This document shows positions 27,353-36,523 of a stretch of DNA of 64,000 nucleotides, piece by piece. Origin of the DNA: Nocardioides carbamazepini (GTDB lineage: Bacteria > Actinomycetota > Actinomycetes > Propionibacteriales > Nocardioidaceae); assembly GCF_024614185.1 (NCBI RefSeq), contig NZ_JAHTLF010000015.1:248001-312000 (forward strand), read 5' to 3'. How positions within the stretch are numbered: position 1 is the first letter of the stretch; each line of letters opens with the position of its first letter. The notes below the pieces were generated by a model. That model was not told the DNA's origin. It did not search any database and worked only from the letters and a program-made list of their open reading frames with translations. The translations under genes were made by a program, and so were the position numbers.

Positions 27353-29335
27353 TCAGACCTGCTCGCGCGCGTCGACCGCGGCGACCACGCGTGCGATCGC
27401 CTCGGCGATCGGCACGCCGTTGTCCTGGCGACCGTCGCGGTAGCGGAAGCTGACCGCTCCCGCCTCGACGTCCTGGTCGCCCACGATCACCATGAAGGGG
27501 ACCTTCTGCAGCTGGGCGTTGCGGATCTTCTTCTGCATGCGGTCGTCGGAGTCGTCGACCTCGACCCGGATGCCGTGCTTGCGCAGCTCGGCGGCCACCT
27601 CGTAGAGGTAGTCGACGTGCCGCTCGGCGACCGGGATGCCCTGCACCTGGACCGGGGCGAGCCACGGCGGGAAGGCGCCGGCGTAGTGCTCGACGAGGAC
27701 GCCGAGGAAGCGCTCGATCGAGCCGAACTTGGCCGAGTGGATCATCACCGGCTGCTGCTTGGTGCCGTCGGAGGCGGTGTACTCCAGACCGAAGCCCGCG
27801 GGCTGGTTGAAGTCGTACTGGACCGTGCCCATCTGCCAGGTGCGGCCGATCGCGTCCTTGGCCTGGACCGAGATCTTCGGGCCGTAGAAGGCGGCACCGC
27901 CCGGGTCCGGCACGAGATCGAGACCCGACTCGGAGGCCACCCGCTCGAGGACCGCGGTCGCGACCGCCCAGTCCTCGTCGCTGCCGACGAACTTGTCCTT
28001 CTTCGCGTCGTCGCGGGTCGACAGCTCCAGGTAGAAGTCGTCGAGGCCGAAGTCGCGCAGCACGCTGAGCATGAACTCCAGCAGGTGCTTGACCTCCGCG
28101 GGGGCCTGCTCGGGCGTGCAGTAGGAGTGCGAGTCGTCCTGGGCGAAGCCACGGACCCGGGTGAGTCCGTGGATGACGCCCGACTTCTCGTAGCGGTAGA
28201 CGCTGCCGAACTCGAACAGGCGCAGCGGCAGCTCGCGGTAGGAGCGCCCCCGGGCGCTGAAGATCAGGTTGTGCATCGGGCAGTTCATCGCCTTCAGCTG
28301 GTAGTTCGCGCCCTCGAACTCCATCGGCGGGAACATCGTGTCGGCGTAGTACGGCAGGTGACCCGAGGTGTGGAACACGCCGTCCTTGGTGATGTGCGGC
28401 GTGCCGACGTAGGAGAAGCCCTCCTCGATGTGCCGGCGGCGGACGTAGTCCTCCATCTCCCGCTTGATCACACCGCCCTTGGGGTGGAACACCGGCAGGC
28501 CGGAGCCGATCTCGTCGGGGAAGCTGAACAGGTCCAGCTCACGGCCCAGCTTGCGGTGGTCGCGACGCTCGGCCTCCTCGAGCCGGTGCAGGTGCTCCTC
28601 GAGCGCCTCCTTGCTCGGCCAGGCGGTGCCGTAGATGCGCTGGAGCTGCTTGTTCTTCTCGTCGCCGCGCCAGTACGCCGCCGCGCTCCGCATCAGCTTG
28701 AATGCCGGGATCCGCTTGGTGGTCGGCAGATGGGGCCCGCGGCAGAGGTCCTTCCAGGCGACCGCGCCGTTGCGGTTGATGTTGTCGTAGATGGTCAGCT
28801 CGCCGGCGCCGACCTCGGCGCTCGCGCCCTCGGCCGCGTCGGCGGCGTTGCCCTTGAGGCCGATCAGCTCGACCTTGTAGGGCTCGTCGGCCAGCTCGAC
28901 CAGCGCGTCCTCGTCGGTGGTGACGCGACGGTCGAAGCGCTGGTTCTCCTTGACGATCTTGCGCATCGCGGACTCGAGCTTGACCAGGTCCTCCGGCACG
29001 AACGGGGTCTCGACGTCGAAGTCGTAGTAGAAGCCGTCCTGGATCGGCGGGCCGATGCCGAGCCTGGCCTCCGGGAACACCTGCTGCACCGCCTGCGCCA
29101 GCACATGGGCGGTCGAGTGCCGCAGGATGTCGAGGCCGTCGGCGCTGTCGATCAGCACGCCCTCCACCTCGTCGCCGTCGACGAGCTCGTAGGACAGGTC
29201 CTTCAACTGCCCGCCCACCCGGGCGGCGATCACGTCGGCGTCGTCGCGGAACAGCTCCCAGGCCTTCGTGCCCTCCGTGACCGTCGACTCCCGGCGCGCG
29301 TCAGGGATGAGTACGGCGACCTTGATGTCGGACAC
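27353..29335 (-). CDS. thrS: Threonyl-tRNA synthetase
   Basis: Charges tRNA-Thr. From GTG at 29335 (GGGAG 7 nt upstream) the protein is 660 aa, full length. Visible: N-terminal TGS-like domain, editing domain with HSTAH and CRGPHLPTT, class II core ([38 protein letters not shown]), motif 3 and a C-terminal anticodon domain. No T-box leader could be recognised in the 138 bp before the divergent dps gene. Confidence 0.96.
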   Translation of the reverse strand: MSDIKVAVLIPDARRESTVTEGTKAWELFRDDADVIAARVGGQLKDLSYELVDGDEVEGVLIDSADGLDILRHSTAHVLAQAVQQVFPEARLGIGPPIQDGFYYDFDVETPFVPEDLVKLESAMRKIVKENQRFDRRVTTDEDALVELADEPYKVELIGLKGNAADAAEGASAEVGAGELTIYDNINRNGAVAWKDLCRGPHLPTTKRIPAFKLMRSAAAYWRGDEKNKQLQRIYGTAWPSKEALEEHLHRLEEAERRDHRKLGRELDLFSFPDEIGSGLPVFHPKGGVIKREMEDYVRRRHIEEGFSYVGTPHITKDGVFHTSGHLPYYADTMFPPMEFEGANYQLKAMNCPMHNLIFSARGRSYRELPLRLFEFGSVYRYEKSGVIHGLTRVRGFAQDDSHSYCTPEQAPAEVKHLLEFMLSVLRDFGLDDFYLELSTRDDAKKDKFVGSDEDWAVATAVLERVASESGLDLVPDPGGAAFYGPKISVQAKDAIGRTWQMGTVQYDFNQPAGFGLEYTASDGTKQQPVMIHSAKFGSIERFLGVLVEHYAGAFPPWLAPVQVQGIPVAERHVDYLYEVAAELRKHGIRVEVDDSDDRMQKKIRNAQLQKVPFMVIVGDQDVEAGAVSFRYRDGRQDNGVPIAEAIARVVAAVDAREQV

Positions 29336-29473
29336 GGAGGAGCTCCCTCGGGTGGTTCGTGACGTGGCGCGACCGGTCGGCGCACCGGTCACGATCGTAC
29401 CGAGCGGACCGCATCCGCCGCGCGGCAGTTGGCCGACCCGTCTGATCCGGCCGCGACGGCGTACTGAACGAGC

Positions 29474-30025
29474 ATGGCCCACACCCAGACCCTGCACTTC
29501 ACCACACCCGGCCTCGACGAGAAGGCCGCCGAACGCGTCGTCGAGCTCCTCCAGAGCCGGCTCGACGCCTGCACCGACCTGCACCTGACCCTGAAGCACG
29601 TGCACTGGAACGTGGTCGGCCCGCACTTCATCGCCGTCCACGAGATGCTCGACCCCCAGGTCGACACGGTGCGGGGCTTCGCCGACGCGCTCGCCGAGCG
29701 CATCGCCACCCTCGGCGGCTCGCCCCAGGGCACGCCCGGTGCGCTGGTCGCGCGCCGGCCGTGGGACGACTACGACATCGGGCGGGCCACCACCCAGCAG
29801 CACCTGGCCGCCCTCGACGTCGTCTACCAGGGCGTGATCACGACCTACCGCGACGGCATCAAGGAGCTCGACGACCTCGACCTCGTCACCCAGGACATGT
29901 TCATCTCCCAGACCGAGCAGCTCGAGCTCTTCCACTGGTTCGTCCGCGCGCATCTCGAGGACACCGGCGGCCGGCTCAGCACCGCCGGCGACGTCACCGA
30001 GAAGGACGCCGCCGCGGACGCCTGA
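29474..30025 (+). CDS. dps: Dps family DNA-binding/ferritin-like protein
   Basis: Protects DNA and stores iron in stress. 183 aa; the inter-subunit ferroxidase site is recognisable in [21 protein letters not shown] (His, Asp and Glu ligands), followed by the rest of the four-helix bundle. The C-terminal tail is acidic, so direct DNA binding is uncertain. Transcribed divergently from thrS; no OxyR or Fur box was recognised. Confidence 0.93.
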   Translation: MAHTQTLHFTTPGLDEKAAERVVELLQSRLDACTDLHLTLKHVHWNVVGPHFIAVHEMLDPQVDTVRGFADALAERIATLGGSPQGTPGALVARRPWDDYDIGRATTQQHLAALDVVYQGVITTYRDGIKELDDLDLVTQDMFISQTEQLELFHWFVRAHLEDTGGRLSTAGDVTEKDAAADA

Positions 30026-30031
30026 GCGGGC

Positions 30032-30307
30032 TCAGAGCTTCTCGCAGGCGATGCCGTCCTTGTCGCGGTCGCTCTTCGCGTTGGCCTTGTAGAGCTTGGC
30101 GTTGCGCGTGAAGTTGGTGACCTTGGTTCCCGACGTCTTGTCGACCGCGCCCGGCTTGCCGACGCCGTGCGGGTAGGCCTTGTTGAGCGCCGTGCAGTTC
30201 CGGTAGGTCTTCGGCGCGGCCGCGTCGGCCGGCGAGGCGAGGGCGAGCGAGGCCGGCGCGAGCAGGGCGGCGGTGGCGAGGACGGCGGCGAGACGACGGC
30301 TCTTCAT
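30032..30307 (-). CDS. Excalibur calcium-binding domain secreted protein
   Basis: 91 aa with a signal peptide (residues 1-30, cleavage after ADA) and one excalibur domain: YRNCTALNKAYPHGVGK and the calcium loop DRDKDGIACE at the C-terminus. Such proteins are exported and often linked to nucleases or envelope functions. It converges on dps with a 6-bp gap. Confidence 0.9.
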   Translation of the reverse strand: MKSRRLAAVLATAALLAPASLALASPADAAAPKTYRNCTALNKAYPHGVGKPGAVDKTSGTKVTNFTRNAKLYKANAKSDRDKDGIACEKL

Positions 30308-30404
30308 GACGACGGAGCGTAGGGCCGCCGGCCGGTCACGTCCGGCGAATGCGGCAGATCAGGACGTGCTCCGGCGCGGTGGGCGGGCGCCGTACCCTCG
30401 ACCC

Positions 30405-31031
30405 ATGCGGTTCTGGGACGACCGGGTCGTGCCGGTCCTCGTCGACAAGATGCTGTCCACCGGCCCCGTGCACAAGGAGCGCAGGGCCGTGTGCTCGGGC
30501 CTGACCGGCCGGGTGCTCGAGGTCGGCTTCGGCTCGGGGCTCAACATCACCCACTACCCGGCGGGCGTCACCGAGATCGCCGCGGTCGAGCCCTCCGACC
30601 GGGGGTGGGAGCTGTCGAGCCGACGGCGGGCGGGCGCGGCGGTCCCCGTGACCCGGATCGGGCTGGACGGCCAGGACATCGCCGCGCCGGACCACGGCTT
30701 CGACCAGGCGCTGATCACCTTCTCGCTGTGCACGATCCCCGACCCGGCGCGCGCCCTGCGAGAGGTACGACGACTGGTGCGGCCGGGCGGGACCCTCGCC
30801 TTCCTCGAGCACGGCCTCTCCCCCGACACCCGGGTCGCCCGCTGGCAGCGCCGGCTCGACCCGATCGAGAGGCGGGTGGCCGGCGGCTGCCACCTGTCCC
30901 GGGACGTCCCGGGCCTGCTCCGCGACGCCGGCTTCGAGGTCGACACGCTGGAGACGGGCTACCTGCCCGGACCGGCGGCCATGCGGCCCTGGGGCTACCT
31001 CTACCGCGGCACCGCGTCGACACCGGCCTGA
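30405..31031 (+). CDS. Class I SAM-dependent methyltransferase
   Basis: 208 aa from ATG at 30405. SAM motif I is LEVGFGSGLNITHY (residues about 38-51), motif II near AAVEPSD, then DQALITFSLCTIPDP and LVRPGGTLAFLEHG, typical of UbiE/Methyltransf_11 proteins. Substrate unknown. The open frame upstream shows no family similarity and was excluded. Confidence 0.88.
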   Translation: MRFWDDRVVPVLVDKMLSTGPVHKERRAVCSGLTGRVLEVGFGSGLNITHYPAGVTEIAAVEPSDRGWELSSRRRAGAAVPVTRIGLDGQDIAAPDHGFDQALITFSLCTIPDPARALREVRRLVRPGGTLAFLEHGLSPDTRVARWQRRLDPIERRVAGGCHLSRDVPGLLRDAGFEVDTLETGYLPGPAAMRPWGYLYRGTASTPA

Positions 31032-31048
31032 GTCACCCAGGACGTGAG

Positions 31049-31083
31049 ACAGCCCCGGCCCGCTCTGCGCGGGCCGGGGCTGT
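31049..31083. terminator. 15-bp stem terminator between methyltransferase gene and tRNA-Val
   Basis: Perfect stem 31049-31063 with 31069-31083, loop TCTGC. It lies between two convergent units (methyltransferase on plus, tRNA-Val on minus), so it probably acts in both directions. Confidence 0.75.
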
Positions 31084-31092
31084 CGCTCCCGG

Positions 31093-31164
31093 TGGGCGAT
31101 ACTGGGTTCGAACCAGTGACCTCTTCGGTGTGAACGAAGCGCGCTACCACTGCGCCAATCGCCC
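31093..31164 (-). tRNA. tRNA-Val (CAC)
   Basis: Seven-bp acceptor stem GGGCGAT/ATCGCCC, D-arm GCGCAGTGGTAGCGC, anticodon arm CTTCG-TTCACAC-CGAAG giving anticodon CAC, and T-arm with GGTTCGAACCC. The sequence after the discriminator A is CCG, so the CCA end is not encoded. Confidence 0.96.
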
Positions 31165-31264
31165 GGGGCGGACCCGAAGGGACCGCGGTCGGAGACTCTA
31201 ACGCATTCGTCGACCGCTGCTCACATCGGGACCTCTCCCCACCTCCGGACGGACGCCGGGCGCA

Positions 31265-33109
31265 TCAGCCGAGGTGGTGCACCTCCTGCAGCCGGTGCAC
31301 GGGTGTGTCGATACCGGCGTGCCGGGCCTTGAGCTGCAGCGCGAGGTAGAGCGAGTAGTGCCGCGACTGGTGCAGGTTGCCGCCGTGGAACCAGAGGTTC
31401 TCCTGCTGGGTGGGCTTCCACATGTTGCGCTGCTCGCCCTCCCACGGGCCGGGGTCCTTGGTGGTGTCGGAGCCGAGGCCCCAGACCTTGCCGACCCGGT
31501 CCGCGACCTCCTGGCTGATCAGGTCCGCCGCCCAGCCGTTCATCGAGCCGTAGCCGGTCGCGTAGACGACCAGGTCGGCGGGCAGCTCCGTGCCGTCGGC
31601 GAGGACGACGGACGTCTCGGTGAGGCGGTCGACCTCGCCCTTGGCGAGCCTCACGTCACCGCTCGCCACGAGCTCGGCGGCACCGACGTCGATGTAGTAG
31701 CCCGAGCCGCGGCGCAGGTACTTCATGAACAGGCCCGACCCGTCGTCGCCCCAGTCGAGGTCGAAGCCGGCGGCCGTCATCCGGTCGTAGAAGTCCTGGT
31801 CGCGCTCGCGCATCCGGTCGTAGAGCGGGATCTGGAACTCGTGCATGATCTTGTACGGCAGCGACGCGAAGACGAGGTCCGCCTTCTCGGTGGTCATGCC
31901 GGCCTCGAGCGCACGCTCCGAGTAGAGGTCGCCGAGCCCGATGTCCATCAGGGTGTCGCTCTTGACGATGTGCGTCGACGAGCGCTGCACCATCGTCACA
32001 TCGGCGCCGGTCTCCCAGAGCGCTCCGCAGATGTCGAAGGCCGAGTTGTTGCTGCCGATGACCACGACCCGCTTGCCGGCGTACGCGTCGGGCCCGGGGT
32101 GCTGCGAGGAGTGGTGCTGCTCGCCCTGGAAGACGTCGGCACCCGGGATGGCGGGGATGTTGGGCTTGCCGGACATCCCGGTCGCCATCACCAGGTGGGT
32201 CGGCTTGAGCACGAGCGGCTTGCCCTCGCGCTCGAGCTGGACGGTCCACGCGCCCGCCTCCTCGTCGTACGACGCGCCGGTGGCGACCGTGTTCGACCAG
32301 TAGGGCACCTCCATCACCCGGGTGTAGAACTCCAGCCAGTCGCCCACCTTGTCCTTGGGCGCGAAGACCGGCCAGTTGTCGGGGAACTTGAGGTACGGCA
32401 GGTGGTCGTACCAGACCGGGTCGTGCAGGCACAGCGACTTGTAGCGCTTGCGCCACTGGTCGCCGGGACGCGGGTGCTTGTCGATGACGAGGGCCGGTAC
32501 GCCGAGCTGACGCAACCGCGCACCGAGCGCGATGCCGCCCTGGCCGCCACCGACGACGAGGACGTAGGGCTGGGCGTCGACGCCGAGCGCGGCGTCCTCG
32601 GCCTGCCGCTTCTCCAGCCAGGTCACCCGCTCCCTGGTCGCGCCGTGCTCGGCACCCATCGGGCGTCGTACGCCCTTCGGCTCCTCGTGACCCTTGAGCT
32701 CGAACAGCGTGGTCAGGAAGGTCCACGCCTTCGGGCCGTCCCCGTCGCCGGGGTCGACGATCCGGACCAGCCCGCGGCCGCGGCCGACGGCGGTCTCGAA
32801 CTCGAACCAGGCGGTGGTGACGCCGTCCGCGGTCGCGGCGGGCTCGGTGAGCCGGAAGCCGTGGGGGTCGACCCGGTCGAGGGTCGCCGTCAGCAGGTCG
32901 GCGACGCCGTCGGGATTCTCGACGGTGGTGAGGTTCCAGGAGAAGGCGATCAGGTCGCGCCAGAAGCTGGTCGCGGCGAACAGGCCGGCGGCGCGGTGGA
33001 CGTCGCGGGCGGTCAGGGCGTCCTCGAAGGCGGCGAACCAGGCGGTCGCCGGGTCGGGGGCTTCGGTGGTGGCGGCCGCGGTGACGGGCCGGTCGTCGAG
33101 CTGGGTCAT
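31265..33109 (-). CDS. Flavin-containing monooxygenase with N-terminal NTF2-like domain
   Basis: 614 aa. Residues about 20-140 resemble a SnoaL/NTF2-like domain. The oxidase part begins with FAD-binding VVGGGQGG (185-192), has an NADPH-binding second dinucleotide site (VVVIGSNNSAFDICG) and the late ATG/YATGY motifs of FMO/YUCCA-like enzymes. Substrate unknown; FMOs oxidise N, S or ketone centres. It is divergent from a GAF regulator across 93 bp, which probably controls it. Confidence 0.85.
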   Translation of the reverse strand: MTQLDDRPVTAAATTEAPDPATAWFAAFEDALTARDVHRAAGLFAATSFWRDLIAFSWNLTTVENPDGVADLLTATLDRVDPHGFRLTEPAATADGVTTAWFEFETAVGRGRGLVRIVDPGDGDGPKAWTFLTTLFELKGHEEPKGVRRPMGAEHGATRERVTWLEKRQAEDAALGVDAQPYVLVVGGGQGGIALGARLRQLGVPALVIDKHPRPGDQWRKRYKSLCLHDPVWYDHLPYLKFPDNWPVFAPKDKVGDWLEFYTRVMEVPYWSNTVATGASYDEEAGAWTVQLEREGKPLVLKPTHLVMATGMSGKPNIPAIPGADVFQGEQHHSSQHPGPDAYAGKRVVVIGSNNSAFDICGALWETGADVTMVQRSSTHIVKSDTLMDIGLGDLYSERALEAGMTTEKADLVFASLPYKIMHEFQIPLYDRMRERDQDFYDRMTAAGFDLDWGDDGSGLFMKYLRRGSGYYIDVGAAELVASGDVRLAKGEVDRLTETSVVLADGTELPADLVVYATGYGSMNGWAADLISQEVADRVGKVWGLGSDTTKDPGPWEGEQRNMWKPTQQENLWFHGGNLHQSRHYSLYLALQLKARHAGIDTPVHRLQEVHHLG

Positions 33110-33148
33110 GCCGAGAAGGAGACCGCCGGACGGGGCACGCCGGGAACC

Positions 33149-33168
33149 GTTGCACGTTGTTGCATGTG
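33149..33168. promoter_or_regulatory. Candidate operator between monooxygenase and GAF regulator genes
   Basis: Two adjacent 10-bp imperfect direct repeats, GTTGCACGTT and GTTGCATGTG (8 of 10 identical), in the 93-bp divergent gap. The arrangement suits a regulator dimer; no known consensus is matched. Confidence 0.3.
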
Positions 33169-33202
33169 GCCCCGATCACATCGCACCGCCTACGGTGGTG
33201 AC

Positions 33203-34381
33203 ATGGCCACGCACGACCTCGCGATGCGGGCCCGCGACCTGGTCCGGATCCACGACGCGGTGCTCTCCGGATCCGCGCCGCCCGAGCGGCCGCGGGCCGT
33301 CGTGGCACGGTCGTGGAGCCGGGTGATCGGCCTCGGGGTCGACCCGGACGGCCCCAACGGACGCGACCCGCTGACCCCGGCCGACGTCGACGAGCGACGG
33401 CGCGCCTCGCGCCTGGCGCTGGTGATCGACGAGATCCGCGAGCTGCTGCTCTCGGCCGCCGACGCGTCGAACTACCTCGTCGTCGTCACGGACGCCGACG
33501 GGATCGTGCTGTGGCGCAGCGGCTCCCCCCGCGTCAAGCGGCAGGCCGACGGGCTCGGCTTCGCCGAAGGTGCCCTGTGGACCGAGGGCGCGGTCGGCAC
33601 GAACGCCATCGGCACCGCGCTCGCGGAGGCAGCGCCCGTGCAGCTGTTCTCGGCGGAGCACTTCGAGAACGCACAGGTCCCCTGGTACTGCACGGCCTCG
33701 CCGATCCACGACCCGATCGACGGCTCGCTGCTCGGGATCGTCGACGTCAGCGGCCCCGCGCTCACCCTGCACCCGGCGATCGAGGCGCTGGTGACCGCGT
33801 CGGTCCGGCTCGCCGAGGCGCGGCTGTGGCGCCATCACGAGGAGCGCCTGGAGCAGCTGCGGCGTACGGCGGAGCCGCTGCTGTCCGGCGCCAACGGGCC
33901 ACTGCTCGTGGTCGACGACCACGGCTGGGTGGCGGCCCACCAGGGGGTCGCCGTGCGCGACCGCGTGGAGGCTCCGCAGGCCGACCGGGCGCTCGCCGTA
34001 CCCGGACTCGGGCTGTGTCTGCCCGAGCGCCTGCGCGGCGGCTGGCTGATCAGGCCGTCGTCGTCCTCCCAGGCGCTGGTCGCGGTGCTCGACGTGCGGA
34101 CGTCGCCGGCGACCCTCGAGGTGCGTGGCGGCGACTCGCCGTGGCGGGTGGCGCTGACGCCGCGGCACGCCGGCCTGCTGACGGCGATCGCGGCTGCCGG
34201 ACCGGGCGGCGTGTCGGCCGGGCAGCTCAGCGCGGCCCTGTACGGCGACGGCGGGCGCCAGGTGACGGTGCGGGCCGAGATCTCCCGGATGCGGCGGGTG
34301 CTCGGCGCCCTGCTGGCGACGAACCCGTACCGGCTCGGCGACGGCGTGTCGTTGAGCGTGGTCGACGCCGGAACCCGATGA
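33203..34381 (+). CDS. GAF domain transcriptional regulator (AcoR N-terminal-like)
   Basis: 392 aa from ATG at 33203. Residues about 5-75 carry the AcoR-type opening (VVARSWSRVIGLGVDPD), then a GAF domain (LVVVTDADGIVLWRSG to LGIVDVSGPALTLHP, 95-185) with EGAVGTNAIGTAL. There is no sigma-54 AAA+ domain; instead the last 90 residues (WRVALTPRHAGLLTAIA, VTVRAEISRMRRVLG) look like a winged helix. It therefore resembles the actinobacterial AcoR-derived regulators that have lost the ATPase. Probably controls the divergent monooxygenase. Overlaps the next gene by ATGA. Confidence 0.75.
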   Translation: MATHDLAMRARDLVRIHDAVLSGSAPPERPRAVVARSWSRVIGLGVDPDGPNGRDPLTPADVDERRRASRLALVIDEIRELLLSAADASNYLVVVTDADGIVLWRSGSPRVKRQADGLGFAEGALWTEGAVGTNAIGTALAEAAPVQLFSAEHFENAQVPWYCTASPIHDPIDGSLLGIVDVSGPALTLHPAIEALVTASVRLAEARLWRHHEERLEQLRRTAEPLLSGANGPLLVVDDHGWVAAHQGVAVRDRVEAPQADRALAVPGLGLCLPERLRGGWLIRPSSSSQALVAVLDVRTSPATLEVRGGDSPWRVALTPRHAGLLTAIAAAGPGGVSAGQLSAALYGDGGRQVTVRAEISRMRRVLGALLATNPYRLGDGVSLSVVDAGTR

Positions 34382-34863
34382 CCCGCGACCTCCTACTCGT
34401 CCTCGCGACGATCAGCACGGGCCTGTCCGCGGGCGTGTTCCTGCTCTACGCCCACACGGTCATGCCGGGGCTGCGTCGCACCGACGACCGCACCTTCGTG
34501 GGCGCCTTCCAAGCCCTGGACCGGGCGATCATCAACCCGGTGTTCCTGCTCGGGAGCTTCTTCGGCGCGCCGTCGCTGCTCACCCTCAGCGCGGCGCTGA
34601 GCCTCTCCGGGCCGGAGCAGGACGCACTCCCCTGGCTGCTCGCCGCCCTCGTCCTGCACCTCGTGGTCGTGGCGATCACCGTGGCCGTGCACCTGCCGCT
34701 CAACGACCGGCTCAAGGCGGCCGGCGAGCCCGACGACATCGACGTCGCTGCGGCACGTGCCGACTTCTCGGAGGGACGGTGGGTGCGCGCCAACCACGTG
34801 CGGGTGGTGCTGGACCTCGGCGCGTTCGCCGCCTCGTGCGTCGCGCTGGTGGCCGGCCGCTGA
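34378..34863 (+). CDS. DUF1772 membrane protein
   Basis: 161 aa with four hydrophobic segments (about 3-24, 50-70, 86-106, 141-158) and the family pattern YAHTVMPGLRRTDDRTFVGAFQ and NDRLKAAGEP. The position resembles the DUF1772/anthrone-oxygenase-like family of uncertain function. Start overlaps the regulator stop (ATGA), so the two genes are coupled. Confidence 0.82.
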   Translation: MTRDLLLVLATISTGLSAGVFLLYAHTVMPGLRRTDDRTFVGAFQALDRAIINPVFLLGSFFGAPSLLTLSAALSLSGPEQDALPWLLAALVLHLVVVAITVAVHLPLNDRLKAAGEPDDIDVAAARADFSEGRWVRANHVRVVLDLGAFAASCVALVAGR

Positions 34864-35691
34864 TCAGCGGTCCAGGCCGAGGAGCTCCGCCTCCCGCTCA
34901 CGCCAGGCGGCCGCGGCCGCGCGCGTGACCGGTCCGGGTGCCGGCAGCTCACGGTCGTCCCAGCGGTGCACGCCCTGCACGTCGCGGGTCGTCGACACCA
35001 GGAAGATCTCGTCGGCCGCGGCCGCCACCTCCATCGGCTCGTCCACCTCGGTCGCTCCGAACCAGTCGAGGACCAGGGCCCGCGTGACACCGGCCAGGCA
35101 GCCACTGGCCAGGGTCGGGGTCCGCACCTCGCCGTCGACCACGTAGAAGACGTTGGTCCCGGTGCCCTCGCACAGGTTCCCCGCGAGATTTCCGAAGACC
35201 GACTCGGTCGCCCCCTTCTCGCGCGCCGCCGCCAGCGCGACCACGTTCTCCGCGTACGACGTGGTCTTCAGCCCCGCCAACGGGCTCCGCTCGTTGCGCG
35301 GCCACGGCACCGTGATCACGGCCGTCGTCTCCGCCGCGGGGGCCATCGGCGCGGCGACGACGATGACGGTCAGCGGGTCGTCACCGCGCCCACTGCCCAG
35401 CGGCGCGTTACCCCCCGTGACGGTGATCCGCAGCCGGCCGAGCGCCATCGGATCCCCGTCGAGGACGGCAGCAACGCCCCGTCGTACGTCATCGACGACC
35501 AGGCCCTCCAGCCCCAGCCCCCGCGCCGACCTCTCCAGCCGGTCGAGGTGGCGCTGCAACGCGAAGGGCTGCCCGCCGACGACCTTGACCGCCTCGAACA
35601 CCGCGTCCCCCACCGTCAGTCCGTGGTCGGTCACCGGCACCGCCGGAGCCGTCGGTTCGGGTAGGAGCTGGCCGTTGATCCACACGCGCAT
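34864..35691 (-). CDS. Aminotransferase class IV (aminodeoxychorismate lyase / branched-chain type)
   Basis: 275 aa PLP enzyme. The PLP-binding Lys142 lies in GLKTTSYAENV, and CEGTGTNVFYVVDG is the conserved phosphate-binding region. Length and the opening MRVWINGQLLP suit PabC, which makes p-aminobenzoate for folate, but class IV members also include amino acid aminotransferases, so the exact reaction is open. Its stop abuts the convergent DUF1772 gene. Confidence 0.82.
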   Translation of the reverse strand: MRVWINGQLLPEPTAPAVPVTDHGLTVGDAVFEAVKVVGGQPFALQRHLDRLERSARGLGLEGLVVDDVRRGVAAVLDGDPMALGRLRITVTGGNAPLGSGRGDDPLTVIVVAAPMAPAAETTAVITVPWPRNERSPLAGLKTTSYAENVVALAAAREKGATESVFGNLAGNLCEGTGTNVFYVVDGEVRTPTLASGCLAGVTRALVLDWFGATEVDEPMEVAAAADEIFLVSTTRDVQGVHRWDDRELPAPGPVTRAAAAAWREREAELLGLDR

Positions 35692-35737
35692 GGGGCCAGC
35701 CTAGGAGGCCCCGACATGCCGAAGGTGGACCCCCGTT

Positions 35738-35766
35738 TTGGCGCCGTTCACCGGATCGGCTAATGT
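35738..35766 (+). promoter_or_regulatory. Sigma-70-type promoter of the tRNA Gly-Cys-Val operon
   Basis: TTGGCG and TAATGT separated by exactly 17 bp, about 50 bp upstream of tRNA-Gly and pointing toward it. Confidence 0.55.
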
Positions 35767-35815
35767 TCTCAACCGCACCACCGAGCGGGTCGGAAGGCCA
35801 GCAAAATGGTGCGAT

Positions 35816-35888
35816 GCGGACGTAGCTCAGTTGGTAGAGCGCAACCTTGCCAAGGTTGAGGTCGCGAGTTCGAGCCTCGTCGTCCGCT
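35816..35888 (+). tRNA. tRNA-Gly (GCC)
   Basis: Acceptor GCGGACG/CGTCCGC, D-arm GCTCAGTTGGTAGAGC, anticodon arm CAACC-TTGCCAA-GGTTG with anticodon GCC, and T-arm with GAGTTCGAGCCTC. CCA not encoded. Confidence 0.97.
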
Positions 35889-35938
35889 CGGAGTGGTCAG
35901 ACCCACTGCCTGACCAGGCCAGTGTGTAGGGCCATCGC

Positions 35939-36009
35939 GGTGGGTTGGCCGAGAGGCGAGGCAACGGACTGCAAATCCGTGTACACGGGTTCAAATCCCG
36001 TACCCACCT
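35939..36009 (+). tRNA. tRNA-Cys (GCA)
   Basis: Acceptor GGTGGGT/ACCCACC with discriminator U, anticodon arm ACGGA-CTGCAAA-TCCGT with anticodon GCA, T-arm with GGGTTCAAATCCC. The next three bases are CCA, so this tRNA, unlike its neighbours, has an encoded CCA end. Confidence 0.97.
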
Positions 36010-36026
36010 CCACCACAACTCCACAG

Positions 36027-36098
36027 GGGCGATTGGCGCAGCGGTAGCGCGCTTCCTTGACACGGAAGAGGTCACTGGTTCAAACCCAGTATCGCCCA
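36027..36098 (+). tRNA. tRNA-Val (GAC)
   Basis: Acceptor GGGCGAT/ATCGCCC, anticodon arm CTTCC-TTGACAC-GGAAG with anticodon GAC, T-arm with GGTTCAAACCC. It differs from the tRNA-Val(CAC) at 31093-31164 at only a few positions. Its 3' end borders the mobile-element-like region and is the likely integration site. Confidence 0.96.
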
Positions 36099-36108
36099 CA
36101 GAGACGAA

Positions 36109-36158
36109 AACCGCCTCTGACCTGCTGATATGCAGATCAGAGGCGGTTTCGCTTTTTG
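36109..36158 (+). terminator. Rho-independent terminator of the tRNA operon
   Basis: A 12-bp stem (36109-36120 with 36137-36148) and a loop, followed by a CTTTTTG tract at about 36152-36158. Confidence 0.85.
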
Positions 36159-36223
36159 CCCGCGTGTCCACCACGTGTCCAATCGCATCCGCCTCTCTCC
36201 CACCAGCGAGAGGCACCGCAGTG

Positions 36224-36523
36224 ATGCACACCTACTCCCCCGACGAGACCTACGTCAGCCTCGTCCGCACCTCTGACCTGGCCGGCTGGTCCCTCCCCCG
36301 CCTGCTGACCGATCTCGGCGAACTTGCCATCCGCCGTCGCGACGCCATCGCGGTCAATGCGCCCGAGCCCACCGAGATCGAGCAGGCCATCGCCACCGTG
36401 GCGAACGAGATCGAGCAGCGCGCCGTCCCCGGCACTCGTGACCAGTCCGCAGTCGCGACGATGGCACGAGTTCGCTCGGAACTGCAGATGATCCTCGACG
36501 ACCTCTTGGGTGGCGCCCGATGA
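36224..36523 (+). CDS. Hypothetical protein of the tRNA-associated element
   Basis: 99 aa, not recognised. ATG at 36224 follows GAGAGG by 10 nt; the GTG directly before it has better spacing and may be used. The sequence is helical and soluble (SLPRLLTDLGELAIRRRDAIA, QAIATVANEIEQRA) with no membrane segment. It overlaps the next gene (ATGA), so the pair is coupled, typical of compact accessory modules of actinobacterial integrative elements. Confidence 0.6.
   Translation: MHTYSPDETYVSLVRTSDLAGWSLPRLLTDLGELAIRRRDAIAVNAPEPTEIEQAIATVANEIEQRAVPGTRDQSAVATMARVRSELQMILDDLLGGAR

Noticed and set aside
26117..29362. Plus-strand ORF of over 1000 codons
   Set aside because: Runs antisense through TetR, DUF1906 and thrS; a product of high GC, not a gene.
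29336..29473. T-box or other riboswitch before thrS
   Set aside because: No specifier loop, T-box core or long antiterminator could be recognised in the 138 bp.
35827..36231. Minus-strand ORF with a GDTGFEPVTSS-type sequence
   Set aside because: It crosses three tRNA genes; this kind of ORF is a known artefact of reverse-strand tRNA sequence.
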